DNA of 47,684 nt, taken from positions 1 through 47,684 of the forward strand of contig JAUWBN010000006.1 of NCBI GenBank assembly GCA_030601675.1, written 5' to 3'. This stretch comes from Hadesarchaea archaeon. Its GTDB lineage: Archaea > Hadarchaeota > Hadarchaeia > Hadarchaeales > Hadarchaeaceae. Below the pieces are notes generated by a model, which ran no database searches, was not told where the DNA came from, and was given only the letters and a program-made list of their open reading frames with translations. Below, piece after piece: positions 1 to 9,309 of this stretch (position 1 is the first letter of the stretch; every line of letters starts with the position of its first letter). The translations under genes and the position numbers were made by a program.

Positions 1-2
1 GA

Positions 3-857
3 GCGGACATATACGGATGCTGCATTAAATTGTTGACGGGTATCAAATATGTGAAGGAACGCTGGGAAGAAAACTTTTATCCCATGTCTGAGCACGTTCG
101 TTCTCACGGGAGAATGTTGGTGATAAAAGATGGTAATGAAAAACAACGCGTAATCTATGACAAGCTTTCAAAAACAGCCTTTCTAATTAACGTGGACTAC
201 TACGGTTGGATAAAATCCATAGCTTTGAGCATCGCTAGTGACGTCCTCGAGGATGGCCACGGTATACATGCTGTTCACGGTGCTTGTGTGGACATAGATG
301 GACGAGGAGTTTGCTTAATAGCACCCTCAGGAACTGGTAAAACAACGCATACCTACGGTCTTCTCAGACTTAAAGGAGTTCGCGTTGTATCTGATGACTG
401 GTTTTTTGTCCGCTTCATGGCTGATCAAGACATTGCATTCGGTTCCGAGAAAAACTTCTACATTCAAGCGGACATAGCAGATACGTGGGGTGAATACAAG
501 AAACTCGTTGAGAAGACAGAGTTTGACGATAAGGGTAGAGCTATTGTGGATGTTAGGTGGATAGTTGGAAAGGGGAAAATACTACCCATGACCACATTAA
601 GAACAGCCATCGTGTTAAAGCGTGACCCAGAAGACGATACCATTGTTAGAAAGTTGATGCCCAATGAAGCGGTTGAATACATGGAAACCGTGGGCTTCTG
701 CAACCCCCACCTATTGGTAAAAGATTCGCGTAAAAACTATTTGAGACGACAGTTTTTCCAAGATTTCTTCAGCCACCTTGAAATCTACCTCATAAACACA
801 ACATTTCCCGTAATTGAAACCCACAAAACAATAAAGGAAGAGATTTTGAAAATATAA
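3..857 (+). CDS. HPr kinase/PEPCK-like P-loop kinase, 5' truncated by window edge
   Basis: Frame is open to the window edge (ADIYGCCIKLLTG...). P-loop APSGTGKTTHTYGLL followed by VVSDDW, typical of the HprK/PEPCK-like kinase fold. Confidence 0.6.
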   Translation, partial: ADIYGCCIKLLTGIKYVKERWEENFYPMSEHVRSHGRMLVIKDGNEKQRVIYDKLSKTAFLINVDYYGWIKSIALSIASDVLEDGHGIHAVHGACVDIDGRGVCLIAPSGTGKTTHTYGLLRLKGVRVVSDDWFFVRFMADQDIAFGSEKNFYIQADIADTWGEYKKLVEKTEFDDKGRAIVDVRWIVGKGKILPMTTLRTAIVLKRDPEDDTIVRKLMPNEAVEYMETVGFCNPHLLVKDSRKNYLRRQFFQDFFSHLEIYLINTTFPVIETHKTIKEEILKI

Positions 858-965
858 CAATTCAGATTTCTTGACCTTTCCGACAGAGAACGGGAAAATT
901 AAATAGCACTTGGGTATGGATATAACTTTATTAAACTCGGACAATCAAGTTCGCGCGGTGTTCAC

Positions 966-2825
966 TTGCGGATCCTGTTGATCCACGCCGATCATCTCGA
1001 ATTCGAGGCGAAGCAGCGCACCCCCGTGGCTGAGGAGGTGCCTGCCGAGCAGCGCTCGGGGCGCCTCGAGGAAGTGCTCGTTGTCTTCACCGCTGCGGAG
1101 GAGGAGGATGAGGGGCTGGCCGATGCGATAGTCAAAAATGCCGCCCGAGAGATCGCCGACGTCGCCCGGAAAGTCGAGGCCAAACGAGTGGCGCTTTACC
1201 CATATGCTCACTTAAGCTCCTCGCTCGCTCCCCCAAAGGTCGCCATCGGGCTGCTCGACGCCACCCGCGACGCTCTGCGCGAGCTGGGTTTAGAAGTCCA
1301 CCGCCTGCCTTTCGGCTGGTATAAGGCTTTCAGGCTCAGCTGCAAGGGACATCCGCTGTCCGAGCTCTCTCGAACGATAACCGCCGAGGCCGGCGAGGAA
1401 GCGGTGGCCGAAGAGGCGAAGGCCCCAAGTGAGTACATCATTTTGACGCCCGAGGGAAAGGAACACGAACTCGACTTGAAAAATGTTGACGCGTGCGAGG
1501 GGCTCCGCGGCCAGTCCCTGCTCCGCCAGTTCGTGCTGAGTGAGGAGCTGGGGCAGAAGCCCGGTGAGGAGCCCGCGCACCTGAAACTCATGCGTCGCCT
1601 AGAGCTCGTCGACTACGAGCCCGCCAGCGATGCCGGGCACTTCCGCTTCTACCCGAATGGAGCGCTCATCAAGGGACTGCTCGAGGATCTCGCGGTTCAA
1701 CTCGCGGACGAAATTGGCGCGAGCCGCATCGAGACGCCCGTGCTATACAAGGCGGACGAACCCGACATAGCCGAGCAAGCGGCACGCTTCTACCAGAAGA
1801 ATTACAAAATCAAGCTGCCTAACCGCACCCTGCTCCTTCGGTTCGCCGGCGACTTCGGCCTTTTCAAGCTCATGAAGCAAACCGGGATGAGCTACAAACA
1901 GATGCCCGTTCGAATATTTGAACTCTCCCCATCCTACCGTCTCGAGCAGAGTGGCGAATGCGTCGGGCTGAAGCGGCTCCGCGCCTTCACCATGCCGGAC
2001 GTGCACTGCTTCTGCCGCGACCTGAAGCAGGGGCTCGAGGAGTACGAGCGGTTGTTCATGGCGTACACGAAGCTGCAGGGCGTGATGGGGCTCGACTACG
2101 TGGTCGCCTTCCGCATGGTCAAGGAATTCTACGAGCAGAACCGAGCCTTCCTCGCCCGCCTCCTAAGGCTCGTCAAGCGTCCCGCGCTCATTGAGCTCCT
2201 GCCAGAGCGAAAGCACTACTGGGTGATGAAGCACGAATTTCAGGTGATCGACTCGGTGGGGGGGAATGCCCAGTTGGCGACGGTTCAGCTCGACCTCGAG
2301 GACTCGGAGCGCTACGGCATCCTCTACGTGGACGAGCGCGGGGAGAGACGCGGGTGCATAATTTTACACTCCTCGATGGGCTCGATTGAGCGCTGGATCT
2401 ACGCGGTGCTCGAGGAGGCCGCAAAATCGCAAAAGGCCGGGAAGGTGCCGAGCATACCGCTCTGGCTCTCGCCCACTCAGGTCAGGCTCGTGCCCGTGAA
2501 CGAGCGGCATCTAAAATTCTGCCTCAAACTTTCAGACTCGCTTGAGAAGGCCAACGCCAGGGTCGATGTCGACGACCGGAGTGAGACCGTTGCGAAGCGA
2601 GTGCGCGATGCCGAGCGCGAGTGGATCCCATACGTGATTGTCATTGGGGACAAAGAGGTGAAAACGAAAAAGCTGCCAGCTAGGGCTCGAGGGGTGAAGA
2701 AACTCAAAACTTTGACAACGAAGGGGTTAATCGCGGAAATCGAACGAAAGACCAAGGGGATGCCCTACAGACCGCTCGCCTTGCCTCGCTTGCTTTCGAT
2801 GCGCCCGATTTTTGTCGGTAGTTAG
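966..2825 (+). CDS. thrS: Threonyl-tRNA synthetase, archaeal type with N-terminal editing domain
   Basis: N-terminus MRILLIHADHLEFEAK is typical of archaeal ThrRS; class II core FRFYPNGALIKGLLEDL and C-terminal anticodon-binding domain (VRLVPVNERHLKF). TTG start; TATA-like tttattaa about 30 nt upstream. Confidence 0.93.
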   Translation: MRILLIHADHLEFEAKQRTPVAEEVPAEQRSGRLEEVLVVFTAAEEEDEGLADAIVKNAAREIADVARKVEAKRVALYPYAHLSSSLAPPKVAIGLLDATRDALRELGLEVHRLPFGWYKAFRLSCKGHPLSELSRTITAEAGEEAVAEEAKAPSEYIILTPEGKEHELDLKNVDACEGLRGQSLLRQFVLSEELGQKPGEEPAHLKLMRRLELVDYEPASDAGHFRFYPNGALIKGLLEDLAVQLADEIGASRIETPVLYKADEPDIAEQAARFYQKNYKIKLPNRTLLLRFAGDFGLFKLMKQTGMSYKQMPVRIFELSPSYRLEQSGECVGLKRLRAFTMPDVHCFCRDLKQGLEEYERLFMAYTKLQGVMGLDYVVAFRMVKEFYEQNRAFLARLLRLVKRPALIELLPERKHYWVMKHEFQVIDSVGGNAQLATVQLDLEDSERYGILYVDERGERRGCIILHSSMGSIERWIYAVLEEAAKSQKAGKVPSIPLWLSPTQVRLVPVNERHLKFCLKLSDSLEKANARVDVDDRSETVAKRVRDAEREWIPYVIVIGDKEVKTKKLPARARGVKKLKTLTTKGLIAEIERKTKGMPYRPLALPRLLSMRPIFVGS

Positions 2826-2900
2826 GAACATTTAGCCATTAAGAAGAAAATCAGATTTCTTGGTTAAAATTTAACTTTTTAAAGATACTTTTTTATTTAA

Positions 2901-3119
2901 CTACTTTCTTTTTTTAGATTTTTTATACTCCTCTCCCCTTAACGTCCTTCCTACATGCGGCTTGTGTTCCCTATGTTTTAAAAGAGAAAGAAAAATAAAT
3001 AACCCAATAATAAATACAACAAATATAATTACCCCCTTTCCTATATCCTCCCAGGGAATATCTGTTGATTGAGCAGCCATAACTGCAAGAGATAAGAATT
3101 TCATCTTACTACCATTCAT
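2901..3119 (-). CDS. Small single-pass membrane protein (hypothetical)
   Basis: 72-aa ORF with one clear TM helix (GVIIFVVFIIGLFIFLSLL) and a basic tail, in an AT-rich interval. Confidence 0.45.
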   Translation of the reverse strand: MNGSKMKFLSLAVMAAQSTDIPWEDIGKGVIIFVVFIIGLFIFLSLLKHREHKPHVGRTLRGEEYKKSKKRK

Positions 3120-3271
3120 GAGTATCCTGGGTACATTATAAATTCCTTTAATTCTCTCTGGTTTTGTTGAAAGGCTAGATAATCATAAGCGCAAAGGGGA
3201 GACCTATCAAGGCCCCAAGTGTTATTGCACAAGTACCAAAATAATAGCTTCCACCGCTTTAAAAACACGAG

Positions 3272-4126
3272 CTACTCGAAGATCCAAAGTTCACCCTCGT
3301 ATTTCCGCCCTTCGAATACTGTACCCTTCGGCAGGCGCTTCACCCCACGCTTCGAGAGGTGCTCGATCAGCGTGCGGTTGAGCGCCTCGAGCGATCGATC
3401 CCCCTTCAGCCACCCGAGTGGAACGTCGACGTGCATAGGCCTGGCTGAGAGGACATGTCGGGTCGTCTTGTGGGCGAACACGTTACCGGAGAGGGCTGCC
3501 TCGATTACCTCGTCCTTCCTCACCCCGGGCACCATCAGCGCGGCGGCAACTTCCCCGGAGCGTGCCCGCTGCACCGCGTCGACCTCGTTCTCGTAGTCCA
3601 CCCTCAGCCCCTCCTCCCTCAGGGTGCGCTCGATCCGCTTCGCCCATGCGTAGCTCTCCCTTATCTCACCGCTTTTCCCCTTCAGCAAGTAGCAGGCATC
3701 TCTGGTGAGCAGGGCCGCGGATGCTCGGCGCTCCTCGAGAGCTCGGGATGACGTTTCCGGCGGGGCGGATTCGACGCCTAGTCCCGGCAGCCTGAATAGG
3801 TCCAGGAGCTTCGGTTCACCCACTTCTCCCCGGATGGTGCGGTACCAACAACCGACGCGCACGTTTGGGTTTCGATGATCGACCAAGCAGACGGGCAGGT
3901 ATCTGCAGCCCAGCTTCCTGAGCGCGGCGACTCGGTGCATGCCGTCGAGCACGACCAGCGTGTTGGAGTCGATGATGGCCGGGTCCCTGACCGCGCCGCT
4001 CGACTTTATCTCGTCGACGAGTTCATCGAGCAGCTCGGGGATGATCTCCTCGTGGATGCGAACTTTGCTCAGGTCCTTGAGCCCAAGTTGGAGCTCGAGT
4101 CCGGGTGCAGCTAACTTGAACAGCAA
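3272..4126 (-). CDS. ParB/SerK-like protein (free-serine-kinase-type ParB domain)
   Basis: ParB-like VVLDGMHRVAALRKLG and C-terminal KTTRHVLSARPMHVDVPLGWL resemble the archaeal SerK family. Confidence 0.65.
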   Translation of the reverse strand: MLFKLAAPGLELQLGLKDLSKVRIHEEIIPELLDELVDEIKSSGAVRDPAIIDSNTLVVLDGMHRVAALRKLGCRYLPVCLVDHRNPNVRVGCWYRTIRGEVGEPKLLDLFRLPGLGVESAPPETSSRALEERRASAALLTRDACYLLKGKSGEIRESYAWAKRIERTLREEGLRVDYENEVDAVQRARSGEVAAALMVPGVRKDEVIEAALSGNVFAHKTTRHVLSARPMHVDVPLGWLKGDRSLEALNRTLIEHLSKRGVKRLPKGTVFEGRKYEGELWIFE

Positions 4127-4307
4127 ATCATCGCCAATAGCACAGGGGCGTCGAGTTTCAAAAAGCTAACGTGAGGGGTCAAATTATTTTTTACCAACGA
4201 TTATTCGGTTTCCGGCTTCTGTGATCCACTTTTTCTTCATGTATTTCGGTAATACCTATCGCCGATATTTTTAGCGCCGTAGACCTCGCTCACCGCAGCT
4301 TCCAAGT

Positions 4308-5240
4308 TCAATCCCTGATTCCCGCCTCGGTTATCTGAAACGTCGCGCTCTCGGGAGGCAGCCCCGGGTGGTCTATGAGCTTGGCGACCCGGGTGTTCGC
4401 CTTGCTCTTCCGCAGGTAGACCCGCGCGGTCATCGCATGGCCCAGCACGTGACCCCCGATGGGCTTGGTCGGGTCGCCGAAGAACATGTCCGGCCTCGAC
4501 ATCACCTGGTTCGTCACGAAGACCGCGAGGTCGTTCAGCTCCGAAAGCCTGTGCAGTGCCGCGATGTGGCGTCCCAGCTTCTGCTGCCGCTCGGCAAGCG
4601 CGCCCCGCCCGCAGTACTCGGTCCGGAAGAGCGAGGTGAGCGAGTCCACCACGACGAGTTTCACATCGTTCTCCTTCGCCATCTCCTGGACCTTCTCGGC
4701 CAAGAGCATCTGGTGGTCAGTCGTGTGCGCTCGGGCGACGTAGATGTTTTCAAGCACCCCCTCGGGGTCCAGCCCCACCGCGCGCGCCATCTGCGCAAGT
4801 CGCTCGGGCCTGAATGTGTTTTCAGTGTCGATGTAAATTGCCTTTGCCCCCAGCCCTCCCTGCTCCGGGGGCTGCTGGACGTTGACGCAGAGCTGGTGGG
4901 CTATCTGGGACTTCCCCGATCCGAACTCGCCGAATGTTTCTGTCACGCCTTGGGTCTCGGCCCCTCCCCCGATTATCTTGTCGAGCGCCGGGCTCCCCGT
5001 CGAGATGTAGCCGAGGTGCTTCCGCCGCTCCATCACCTCGCTTGCCTTCTCATACCCCATTTTCGCTGCATCGCGAGCGGCGTTTATCACCTTCACCGCC
5101 ACCCGCATCCCCATCTCGGCGGCCTCCATCAGCTCACCCGTGGTGGCTACGGCCAAGCTCTCCAACGAGTCGTAACCGGCCGAGTGAAGCTTCTCCGCGA
5201 TCGCAGGCCCGATCCCCTCAAGATCCTCAAATTCGGTCAT
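4308..5240 (-). CDS. radA: DNA repair and recombination protein RadA
   Basis: HhH N-terminus ([17 protein letters not shown]), Walker [33 protein letters not shown]. Probable ATG at 5240 preceded by ggaggtgg; the track start at 5303 is an over-extension. Confidence 0.95.
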   Translation of the reverse strand: MTEFEDLEGIGPAIAEKLHSAGYDSLESLAVATTGELMEAAEMGMRVAVKVINAARDAAKMGYEKASEVMERRKHLGYISTGSPALDKIIGGGAETQGVTETFGEFGSGKSQIAHQLCVNVQQPPEQGGLGAKAIYIDTENTFRPERLAQMARAVGLDPEGVLENIYVARAHTTDHQMLLAEKVQEMAKENDVKLVVVDSLTSLFRTEYCGRGALAERQQKLGRHIAALHRLSELNDLAVFVTNQVMSRPDMFFGDPTKPIGGHVLGHAMTARVYLRKSKANTRVAKLIDHPGLPPESATFQITEAGIRD

Positions 5241-5310
5241 TTGACCACCTCCGTTCGACCCTCTCGCACCTGCGTTTAAGCGGATTGACCCCAGAGAGGT
5301 CACCGAAAGT

Positions 5311-5321
5311 AATTTATAAAG
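5311..5321 (+). promoter_or_regulatory. Archaeal TATA-like box for the LSm gene
   Basis: aatttataaag about 30-35 nt upstream of the LSm ATG at 5352, between the divergent radA and LSm genes. Confidence 0.5.
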
Positions 5322-5351
5322 GGGGTCGGACGAGCGTCAATTGGGCATTTG

Positions 5352-5594
5352 ATGGAAAAGGGAGCACCAGCAGAACCAGAAAAGGAAACGCAGGTCGACC
5401 TCGGGAAGCTACTGAATGTAACTGTGGTGGTTAGCGCGAAGGACGGCCGGAGATTTCGTGGCAAGCTGACTCAATACGACGCCCACATGAACCTAGTGCT
5501 GGAGGAGGTCGAGGAACTCCCGCAGGAGGGCCCCGCCGCCAAGCATAAGCTCGTTCTGATAAAGGGTGGAAATGTCTCATCGATCTCGGTCTAA
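5352..5594 (+). CDS. Sm-like (LSm/SmAP) RNA-binding protein
   Basis: Sm1/Sm2 motifs: VVVSAKDGRRFRGKLTQYDAHMNLVLEEVEE...LVLIKGGNVSSIS. Confidence 0.92.
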   Translation: MEKGAPAEPEKETQVDLGKLLNVTVVVSAKDGRRFRGKLTQYDAHMNLVLEEVEELPQEGPAAKHKLVLIKGGNVSSISV

Positions 5595-5860
5595 ACGGGC
5601 TTGACGTATTCCATCGCCTTAAATCCCTCGAGCACTTTTTGTCCGCTTTCGGTCAGCTTGTATTTTTCCTCTATCTCAGCGATCAGGCCACGATCGACGA
5701 GGGCTCGAAGATGGCTCTTCACCGGCCACCAGTCCTCGGCGCCGAAGAGTTCGCGGAGTTCCCGGACCCTCGTACTCCCCCTGCCGGCGATGAGTAGGAA
5801 GACCTTCCCCACGCCTTCTTCATCATCCTTAAGCCAGTTGATATCCTCGGTGACCCCCAT
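5591..5860 (-). CDS. Winged-helix DNA-binding protein
   Basis: VFLLIAGRGSTRVRELRELFG...LRALVDRGLIAEIEEKYKLTESGQKVLEGF wHTH pattern. Confidence 0.6.
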   Translation of the reverse strand: MGVTEDINWLKDDEEGVGKVFLLIAGRGSTRVRELRELFGAEDWWPVKSHLRALVDRGLIAEIEEKYKLTESGQKVLEGFKAMEYVKPV

Positions 5861-5884
5861 CGCGTTCCCCCACGAAAGATGGAG

Positions 5885-7651
5885 CTATCCGAGATAAAAG
5901 TACTCGCCCCTCTCCTTCTGCTCCCGATCGAGACCGCTCCCCGGCTTGTTCGCCCGGGGCCTACCTGTCTGGGGGTCCCGCCTGAAGGTGACCCCCACCT
6001 CACGCAGGAACATATTCATCCCCTCGCGCATCCCGAGGGGGCCGTGAGTTTTGCCCGCTCGGCTTGGTTCGCCCGCGAAGACGAGCAAGCGGTCGGAGAT
6101 GAAGTCAACGCTGAGCACGTCATGATCCACGACAAACGCCGCGACCTCACGCTTCTCGATCACCCGCCTTATCACGCGCGCCATGCCCAAGCGCTGCTCG
6201 ACGTCGAGGTAAGCGCTGGGTTCGTCGATCAAGTAGACATCAGCTGGTTGCCCCAAGCACGCGGCGATCGCGACGTGCTGGAGCTCGCCCCCGCTCAGCT
6301 CCTCCAACCTCCGCTCGAGCAGGGGCCTCACCTCGAGCGGCTGCAGGATTTCGGGATCGAAGGTCGGATTGAACTCGCCGAGCAACTTGTGCAGCCAGGC
6401 CTCCACGGTGCCGTCGAACTCGAGCTTGAGGTACTGTGACTTGTGGGCGACCGCGAGCTTGAACTCGAGCCGCCCGACCGTAGGTTTGAGCTCCCCCGCA
6501 AGCATTCGCACGAAGGTGGTTTTACCTATGGCGTTCGGCCCCACCACCCCAACTACCTCGGCGGCGTAAACGCTGCCCGGTGAGACCTCGAGCTCGAAGC
6601 CCTTGAAACGTTTCTTGAGCTTGGGGTAGCTGAACATCGCCCGCCCAGCGACACGAGCTTTTGACGGAGGCCGAACTTCGAAGCGGATGGATTCCCGCCT
6701 GAACCTCACGTTCTCCTCGCGCAGGTAGCCATCGAGAAAAACATTTATCCCAACCCTGACCCCCCGGGGGGAGGAGATGACACCGTAGGCCCTAGGTTGG
6801 CCGTAAAGGACGTGGACGTAATCACACATGTAGTCGAGCATCGCGAGGTCATGCTCCACGACTAGCACGGCTTTCCCAGCCCCGGCGAGCCCCTGGATGA
6901 CGCGCGCTGCATTTAGGCGCTGGTAGACATCGAGGTGCGAGCTCGGTTCATCGAAGTAATAAATATCCGCCTCCCGCGCGGCGGTAGCGGCTATCGCCAG
7001 GCGCTGGAGCTCACCCCCGCTGAGGAGCTTGATGTTGCGGTCGAGGACCTCGTTCAGTTCAAGCGCTCTGGCCAGCTCCCTCGCCTCGCCCCGTTCATCC
7101 ACCTTCGCGAGGAGCGCACCGACCTCTCCTCGCACCACTTTGGGAACCCCATCGATGGCTTGAGGCTTGTAAGCCGTTTTTATTCGCCCGATTCGAGCGA
7201 AGTAGGCCTGTAACTCGGAACCCTTGAAGAACTCGTTCAGGGCCCTCGGCGGCGCTGTTTCCAGCGAGCTCAAGTTTGGCCTGAGCCTCCCAGCCAAGAT
7301 CTCAAGCGCGGTTGTCTTGCCCGTTCCGTTCTGCCCGACAAGCCCCGTGACCTTGCCCGCCCTGGGGATGGGTAATTCATAGAGGGCAAATCCGTTGGGG
7401 CCGTAGCGGTGGATGCAGCGCCCTTCGAGCTCATGAGGCAGATTGATGATCGAGATTGCGCGGAACGGGCACTTGTGGACGCAAATGCCGCAGCCCGTAC
7501 ACAGCTCCTCGGAAATCGTTGGCCCGCCCGTTCGCTCGTCGATGACCACCGTCTCTTCGCCGGTTCGAACCCCCGGACAGTAACGGTAGCACTCGAGCGA
7601 GCATCGATTCGGCTGGCAGGAGTCCCGATCAAGAACGGCGATCCTCGGCAT
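5885..7651 (-). CDS. Ribosome recycling factor ABCE1/Rli1
   Basis: N-terminal 4Fe-4S motifs (CTGCGICVHKCPF), two ABC domains (GQNGTGKTT, GPNAIGKTT) with LSGGELQ signatures. Confidence 0.95.
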   Translation of the reverse strand: MPRIAVLDRDSCQPNRCSLECYRYCPGVRTGEETVVIDERTGGPTISEELCTGCGICVHKCPFRAISIINLPHELEGRCIHRYGPNGFALYELPIPRAGKVTGLVGQNGTGKTTALEILAGRLRPNLSSLETAPPRALNEFFKGSELQAYFARIGRIKTAYKPQAIDGVPKVVRGEVGALLAKVDERGEARELARALELNEVLDRNIKLLSGGELQRLAIAATAAREADIYYFDEPSSHLDVYQRLNAARVIQGLAGAGKAVLVVEHDLAMLDYMCDYVHVLYGQPRAYGVISSPRGVRVGINVFLDGYLREENVRFRRESIRFEVRPPSKARVAGRAMFSYPKLKKRFKGFELEVSPGSVYAAEVVGVVGPNAIGKTTFVRMLAGELKPTVGRLEFKLAVAHKSQYLKLEFDGTVEAWLHKLLGEFNPTFDPEILQPLEVRPLLERRLEELSGGELQHVAIAACLGQPADVYLIDEPSAYLDVEQRLGMARVIRRVIEKREVAAFVVDHDVLSVDFISDRLLVFAGEPSRAGKTHGPLGMREGMNMFLREVGVTFRRDPQTGRPRANKPGSGLDREQKERGEYFYLG

Positions 7652-7724
7652 TTTTTCACCTGTTCTTAGAGTTTCTCTGGGTTAAGCTTTAAAAGCTCCT
7701 CGTGTAAGCAAAATAGGTGAATGT

Positions 7725-7991
7725 TTGCGCGGGTGGTTGATTCTAACGGGGGCGGTCCTCCTCATCATCGTGTTGCCGATCATCGCCCTCACGTACAGCG
7801 GCTGGGTGCGGTTGGTAGGGCAGATCGTGCTCAGCATCTTGCTCATCGTGGCCTTAATCGGCAGTGGCCTTTTCGGCTACATTTGTCTCAGGGCTCAGGC
7901 CAAGAAGTGGGGAGCTGGCCTCTTCATAATCGCCGCGTTATGTATTGTTGTCATTTACTGGGTGTGGGCCGGGCATCTGCCACTTCTCTAG
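7725..7991 (+). CDS. Small multi-pass membrane protein (hypothetical)
   Basis: 88 aa with three hydrophobic helices. Confidence 0.55.
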   Translation: MRGWLILTGAVLLIIVLPIIALTYSGWVRLVGQIVLSILLIVALIGSGLFGYICLRAQAKKWGAGLFIIAALCIVVIYWVWAGHLPLL

Positions 7992-8470
7992 ACCCCGCCG
8001 CTCGGCACGATCTCGTAGAGCTTGCGGAGGAGATCCCTCAGCGCTTGGGTGTGGTCGAAGATTTTTTCCCTGCCACTCAGAGAACGAGTCGAGTATAGCA
8101 CTCGCACAGGCATTATCCGAGTGAGCACGATTGCCACTGACCCAAGCACCAAGCTCATCGCCTGTGTCCCTCCGCTGTAGTTGATCGTCACCTCGTCGTC
8201 GGGCTTTATCTTTTCCAAGATCTTGCTCAGAGCATCGCCTATGGATTCGGGATCAAAGGGGTCGCACCGATATAGACTCAGCTTGCATCGTACGCGGCGA
8301 GCGGTCTCCTTCAACACCGTGGAGTTGGGCTTGGTGTAGCCGTGCTCGCTCGCGATGTAGTTCAGGCCGTCTTCCGACGCTACAACGTGACACGCCTTCG
8401 GCTTCTGGGTGAGCATGATGTGCTCGACGGGACGAGGGTGGAATCCCAGCGTTAAAATAGCAACTTTCAT
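7988..8470 (-). CDS. Stand-alone CARF/Rossmann-like domain protein
   Basis: MKVAILTLGFHPRPV N-terminal strand and VTINYSGGTQAMSLVLGSVAIV, which resembles the (S/T)GGTxxM motif of CARF domains. Confidence 0.6.
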   Translation of the reverse strand: MKVAILTLGFHPRPVEHIMLTQKPKACHVVASEDGLNYIASEHGYTKPNSTVLKETARRVRCKLSLYRCDPFDPESIGDALSKILEKIKPDDEVTINYSGGTQAMSLVLGSVAIVLTRIMPVRVLYSTRSLSGREKIFDHTQALRDLLRKLYEIVPSGGV

Positions 8471-8477
8471 TTAACCC

Positions 8478-8732
8478 CTACTCCGGCTTCTGCCACTGTT
8501 CCGCGTTGAGCTGTTTCGTTCGTTCTTGGAGCTTCATCATTATAAAATCCCTCGCCTGCCTTCGTTCGAGCTCACTTTTGAAGGCATCGGAGAGGCGCTC
8601 GAGCCTGGGTTTCGCGAACATCTCGAATGCCAGCTCGATGTCGCGGTCGGTGAGCGGGGAATCCTTCACCTTGTCGGCGAGCAGCTCGGTGGCCTTTTGA
8701 ACTATCCAGTCGAGCTCCGATCGTTCGACCAT
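8478..8732 (-). CDS. Small all-helical protein, co-oriented 7 nt upstream of the CARF-like gene
   Basis: 84 aa, charged helical sequence; ORF spacing suggests an operon with 7988..8470. Confidence 0.5.
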   Translation of the reverse strand: MVERSELDWIVQKATELLADKVKDSPLTDRDIELAFEMFAKPRLERLSDAFKSELERRQARDFIMMKLQERTKQLNAEQWQKPE

Positions 8733-8787
8733 TTTATCACGTCAAATTCTTTAAGTTCAGTGGAGGCTTAAATGCTTAAGGGTTCGG

Positions 8788-9309
8788 ATGGACGTTTTTG
8801 AAGCGATTAAGGGCAGGCGGAGCGTGCGCGAATTTGAGTCCACGCCGGTCAAGGAGAAGGATCTGGAAAAAATCCTTGACGCCGCTCGCTGGGCCCCTAG
8901 TGCCGGGCATTGCCAGCCTCTCGAACTAGTCGTCGTGAAAGACCAAGCACAAAAAGAGCGATTGGCGCGTGCAGCGCTCGGGCAGACATTCATCGCGGAG
9001 GCACCGGTAGCCATCGTCGTGTGCACAAACGTCGCCCGTACCTCCCGACGCTACGGCAGGCGTGGCGAGGAGCTCTATTGCATCCAGGATACTGCAGCCG
9101 CGACACAAAATATTCATCTAGCCGCTTGCGCACTCGGCTACGCGACGTGCTGGGTGGGGGCATTCGATGAGGATGCTGTCGCTGAGGTGATCAAAGCTCC
9201 TGCGGGTGTGAGGCCCGTCGCCATCGTCCCGCTCGGCAGGCCAGCTGAGAAACCAAGTCCCCCGCAGCGTATGCCGCTGAACAAGATCGTGCGTGAGGAT
9301 GAATTTTAA
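8788..9309 (+). CDS. Nitroreductase family protein
   Basis: KGRRSVREFESTPV...ILDAARWAPSAGHCQPLELVVV...AATQNIHLAACALGYATCWVG. Confidence 0.9.
   Translation: MDVFEAIKGRRSVREFESTPVKEKDLEKILDAARWAPSAGHCQPLELVVVKDQAQKERLARAALGQTFIAEAPVAIVVCTNVARTSRRYGRRGEELYCIQDTAAATQNIHLAACALGYATCWVGAFDEDAVAEVIKAPAGVRPVAIVPLGRPAEKPSPPQRMPLNKIVREDEF

Noticed and set aside
3175-3258. 27-aa hydrophobic minus-strand frame SGGSYYFGTCAITLGALIGLPFALMII*
   Set aside because: No usable start codon after an upstream stop; could be a decayed membrane-protein tail but too short to support.
4368-5279. 303-aa plus-strand ORF antisense to radA
   Set aside because: Shadow ORF of radA with no domain signal.
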